17,096 nt of DNA from assembly GCA_946498265.1 (NCBI GenBank), contig CAMMNR010000022.1, positions 1 to 17,096 on the forward strand, written 5' to 3'. Below, piece by piece: positions 15,020 through 17,096 of the stretch. The notes beneath the pieces are model-generated. The model was not told where the DNA came from. It saw only the letters and a program-made list of their open reading frames with translations, and searched no databases. A program made the position numbers and the translations under genes. Source of the DNA: an uncultured Clostridium sp. (lineage in GTDB: Bacteria > Bacillota > Clostridia > TANB77 > CAG-508). Every line of letters begins with the position of its first letter. Position 1 is the first letter of the stretch.

Positions 15020-15463
15020 ATGAAGTTAGTAGTACAAAGAGTAAAAAATGCAAAAGTAGAAGTTGAAAATAAAGCAGTAGGAAGCATAAATAAAGGATTT
15101 TTAGTATTATTAGGAGTTACGCATAATGATAATCAAGAAATTGCAGACTATTTAGTTAAAAAGTTATGTAATTTAAGAGTATTTGAGGATGAAAACGAAA
15201 AAATGAATCTATCAATAAAAGATGTAGGAGGAGATTTATTAATAGTTTCTCAATTTACATTATATGCAGATACAACAGGAGGAAATAGACCATCTTTTAT
15301 AAATGCGGCTAAACCTGATGAAGCAAACAAATTATATGAATATTTTTGTGAGCAATGTCAAGAAAAAGGAATAAAAGTGGAAAAAGGTGTGTTTGGAGCT
15401 CATATGGATGTTTCACTTGTAAATGATGGACCTGTAACTATTATAATGGAAAAAAATAATTAA
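15020..15463 (+). CDS. dtd: D-aminoacyl-tRNA deacylase
   Basis: Dtd hydrolyses D-amino acids (and Gly mischarged on tRNA-Ala) from tRNA in the cytoplasm. The 147-aa protein is the usual length. Conserved elements are MKLVVQRV (1-8), SQFTLYAD (77-84), GNRPSF (88-93), GVFGAHMDVSLVNDGPVTI (123-141) with the cross-subunit Gly-cisPro motif GP at 137-138. AAAGGA at 15006-15011 precedes the ATG. The gene is convergent with the small minus-strand gene; no clear terminator was found in the 71-bp AT-rich spacer between them. Confidence 0.96.
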   Translation: MKLVVQRVKNAKVEVENKAVGSINKGFLVLLGVTHNDNQEIADYLVKKLCNLRVFEDENEKMNLSIKDVGGDLLIVSQFTLYADTTGGNRPSFINAAKPDEANKLYEYFCEQCQEKGIKVEKGVFGAHMDVSLVNDGPVTIIMEKNN

Positions 15464-15534
15464 TTTGATATTTAAATGAGTAATTTACTAAAATGAACAA
15501 ATTAAAGTCAAATAAATTTTAATTAATGAAAATT

Positions 15535-15816
15535 TTAATATGGATATCTTTCATATAAATATTTTATGATATTATCAGCATTTATGTCAGTAACTTTAAT
15601 ATAAGTATTTTTATCTAAAGATATCCACATACTAATGAAATAATTTTCAATATTATCTATAAAAATACCAATAATTTCTGCTAATTCAATTGGATTAGCA
15701 TATTTTTTTTCCCAATTTAATTTGTTTTCTATATTTAAATTAGTATTATAAAAATTGCTAAGAAATCTATTCAATTCACCTTTTTTTTCACTAAATAAAT
15801 TTACAGTTGCATTCAT
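15535..15816 (-). CDS. small conserved hypothetical protein
   Basis: The 93-aa soluble protein is the only minus-strand gene here. It has a balanced composition (MNATVNLFSEKKGELNRFLS, ANPIELAEIIGIFIDN, SMWISLDKNTYIKVTDINAD, ending in IIKYLYERYPY) unlike the low-complexity translations of shadow frames. The pattern of acidic and hydrophobic residues suggests a compact alpha/beta domain. On the minus strand a GGAGG (15830-15834) lies 13 bases before the ATG, which is longer than usual but acceptable. It resembles small hypothetical proteins I associate with clostridial genomes; no function can be given. The orientation against dtd and away from the next gene implies its own promoter in 15835-15900. 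Confidence 0.8.
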   Translation of the reverse strand: MNATVNLFSEKKGELNRFLSNFYNTNLNIENKLNWEKKYANPIELAEIIGIFIDNIENYFISMWISLDKNTYIKVTDINADNIIKYLYERYPY

Positions 15817-15850
15817 TTTATATAAAAAACCTCCACTAAAAATATTTGGA

Positions 15851-15890
15851 TTTATGTATGTAATGTGTTAGTCTAGCGAAAAAGATAATA
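15851..15890. repeat. fragment resembling part of the 5426-5610 foldback
   Basis: About 31-32 of 40 bases agree with 5541-5580 without gaps, including GTATGTAA-GTGTT and TAGCGAAAAA-ATAATA. Both terminal 41-bp repeats are missing. It lies in the divergent spacer 15817-16044 upstream of the minus-strand gene. It could be a degraded copy of the element or a shared promoter/regulator motif. Confidence 0.45.
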
Positions 15891-16044
15891 AAATAATTTA
15901 ATTAAAATATTATCTATAAATTTAGTATGAAATTTTTATAAAAATTTATACATAGAATAAAGTGAAATAAAAATGTAAATAATACTAAAAAAGATTGAAT
16001 TTGAAAGATTGAAATAACAATGTATAAAAAATGTTAGGAAAGGA

Positions 16045-16983
16045 ATGGGATTAATATTGAAAAAATATAGAATAATTGCATATATTGTTTTAATAACAAT
16101 AATAATTGTTATTAGTTCAGTTATATATGTTAATGCAAATAAAAATCCTGAAGAAGATCAAAAGCAAAAAATATCTTCAGAAATGGAATTTTTAGAAAGT
16201 AAATTATTAGATTTAGCAAATATGATGAATAATATTCAAACTAGCAAATATAGTGTGACAGTTAAGGATGTTCCAGGACAAACGCAAAAAAGTGAAGGCG
16301 GAAATACTTCAAGTTCACAAAATCAATCTAGTGAAAGCGACAATCAAGGGCAAAGTGAAGGAAATAATAATTCACAAAGTTCAAATAGTCAAAGTTCAAC
16401 AGAACAAAGTGATAGTGGAGAAAATAAGAAATATGAATTAGAATTAAATGGAGTGTTAAACGAAAATCAGCAAATAGATTGGGAAAATGTAAAAGGAGAA
16501 GTAGAGGAATTATATATTTCAATACCAACTATTACATTAGATTTATATGAAATGAATATTAATAAAGATGAGATACTAAATTTTAATAAAGAATATGATA
16601 ATCTAATTAAAGTAGTCAAAAATGAAAATAAGGAAGAAGTTTTAGGAGTATTAAATACTTTATATTCATATATGCCAAAATTTATTCAAAATACTACAGA
16701 TGATAACGTAAATAAAACAATAGTAGAAACCAAAAGTTATATAGTTAGTGCATATTCTAAATTAGACGCAGAAAATTGGGATGGTATTAATGATGATATA
16801 AAAAAAGCAATTGATGTCTATTCTAAGTTATTAACAGATACAAACATAGATAATGAAAAACAATATTCGTTAAATAAATCTTATGTAATATTAAATGAAA
16901 TTCAAAATGCAGTAAATATTAAAGATAAATCAGTTTTTTTGATAAAGTATAAAAATTTACTAGAAGAATTAGAAAATGTATGA
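16045..16983 (+). CDS. membrane-anchored protein with a Ser/Gln/Asn-rich linker
   Basis: The 312-aa protein begins with a short basic stretch and a hydrophobic helix at about residues 10-31 (IIAYIVLITIIIVISSVIYV), then an extracytoplasmic part: a helical segment (about 40-72), a low-complexity Ser/Gln/Asn/Gly linker (about 78-130) and a helical C-terminal domain (about 131-312). The C-terminal part is Lys/Glu/Asn rich with TPR-like helix lengths but no recognised motif. AGGA at 16036-16039 serves the ATG at 16045; an in-frame TTG at 16057 (giving MKKYRIIAY) is an alternative. The function is unknown. The TGA stop forms part of the extended -10 of the rnpB promoter. Confidence 0.8.
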   Translation: MGLILKKYRIIAYIVLITIIIVISSVIYVNANKNPEEDQKQKISSEMEFLESKLLDLANMMNNIQTSKYSVTVKDVPGQTQKSEGGNTSSSQNQSSESDNQGQSEGNNNSQSSNSQSSTEQSDSGENKKYELELNGVLNENQQIDWENVKGEVEELYISIPTITLDLYEMNINKDEILNFNKEYDNLIKVVKNENKEEVLGVLNTLYSYMPKFIQNTTDDNVNKTIVETKSYIVSAYSKLDAENWDGINDDIKKAIDVYSKLLTDTNIDNEKQYSLNKSYVILNEIQNAVNIKDKSVFLIKYKNLLEELENV

Positions 16984-16989
16984 TATAAT
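16981..16989 (+). promoter_or_regulatory. extended -10 promoter for rnpB
   Basis: TGa (16981-16983, also the stop codon of the upstream gene) followed by TATAAT (16984-16989). The -35 region at 16961-16966 (TAGAAG) is weak. The expected start of transcription is about 16996-16997, just before the RNase P RNA. Confidence 0.65.
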
Positions 16990-16996
16990 AATTAAT

Positions 16997-17096
16997 AAAG
17001 TAAATCGAATAGTCGCTGGTAAATCTCCGAAAGGAATTACGAGAGGAAAGTCCGGGCTCCATAGAGCAAAGATGCTAGATAACGTCTAGTGAGGGT
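16997..17096 (+). ncRNA. rnpB: RNase P RNA, 5' part, cut by the window end
   Basis: RNase P RNA is the catalytic RNA that matures tRNA 5' ends. The hallmark GAGGAAAGTCCGGGCTCC (17041-17058), containing the first part of helix P4, is followed by ATAGAGCAAAGATGCTAGATAACGTCTAG (17061-17089). This matches the A-type arrangement ATAGGGCA...GCCAGGTAACGCCTGG rather than the Bacillus B-type. TCGCTGG near 17013 and a short P3-like hairpin (GTAA / TTAC, 17019-17040) come before it. The 5' end is estimated from the promoter. Roughly the last two thirds of the RNA lie beyond the window. Confidence 0.93.

Overview
This 17.1 kb window is AT-rich chromosomal DNA that looks like an endospore-forming member of the Clostridia, possibly an uncultured gut-type lineage. 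The evidence is the codon bias (A/T third positions, AGA for Arg, ATA for Ile), strong AGGAGG-type ribosome binding sites, a SpoIIP sporulation autolysin, the der-plsY-gpsA gene order, and a partial RNase P RNA at the right edge. The part of that RNA in view resembles the A-type seen in Clostridia rather than the B-type of Bacillus. Species-level identification is not possible from sequence reading alone.

All protein genes but one are on the + strand. From left to right: the 3' part of an Asn/Gln-rich protein (1-477); a CpsB/YwqE-type PHP phosphatase (568-1350); a membrane-anchored protein of unknown function directly followed by glmM (1443-3588); a small three-helix membrane protein closed by a strong terminator (3783-4147); spoIIP (4213-5406); pgi (5710-7017); an acyl-ACP thioesterase (7211-7939); pyk with its own promoter and terminator (7952-9516); a FemAB/GNAT-like protein with its own promoter and terminator (9516-10665); the der, plsY, gpsA cluster (10752-14030); a zinc-ribbon protein (14317-14970); dtd (15020-15463); a small minus-strand conserved protein (15535-15816); a membrane-anchored protein with a Ser/Gln/Asn linker (16045-16983); and the start of rnpB (about 16997 to the edge).

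The genes are mainly housekeeping. pgi and pyk serve glycolysis. glmM feeds UDP-GlcNAc and hence wall synthesis. plsY and gpsA make lysophosphatidate from glycerol-3-phosphate and acyl-phosphate, and the thioesterase may release fatty acids from acyl-ACP. der serves 50S ribosome assembly, dtd corrects D-aminoacyl-tRNA, and rnpB processes tRNA 5' ends. The PHP phosphatase and SpoIIP concern capsule control and engulfment.

The most unusual content lies between the genes. Six spacers carry GC-rich palindromic elements in an otherwise very AT-rich region. Five belong to one REP-like family with a shared CCCGTCCC-type core and interchangeable stems, including inverted pairs of 29, 61 and 34 bp. 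The sixth is a 185-bp MITE-like foldback with perfect 41-bp terminal inverted repeats, and a fragment resembling it occurs near 15851-15890. No transposase is encoded in the window. A start-stop ATGTAA sits at the best Shine-Dalgarno spacing just ahead of der.
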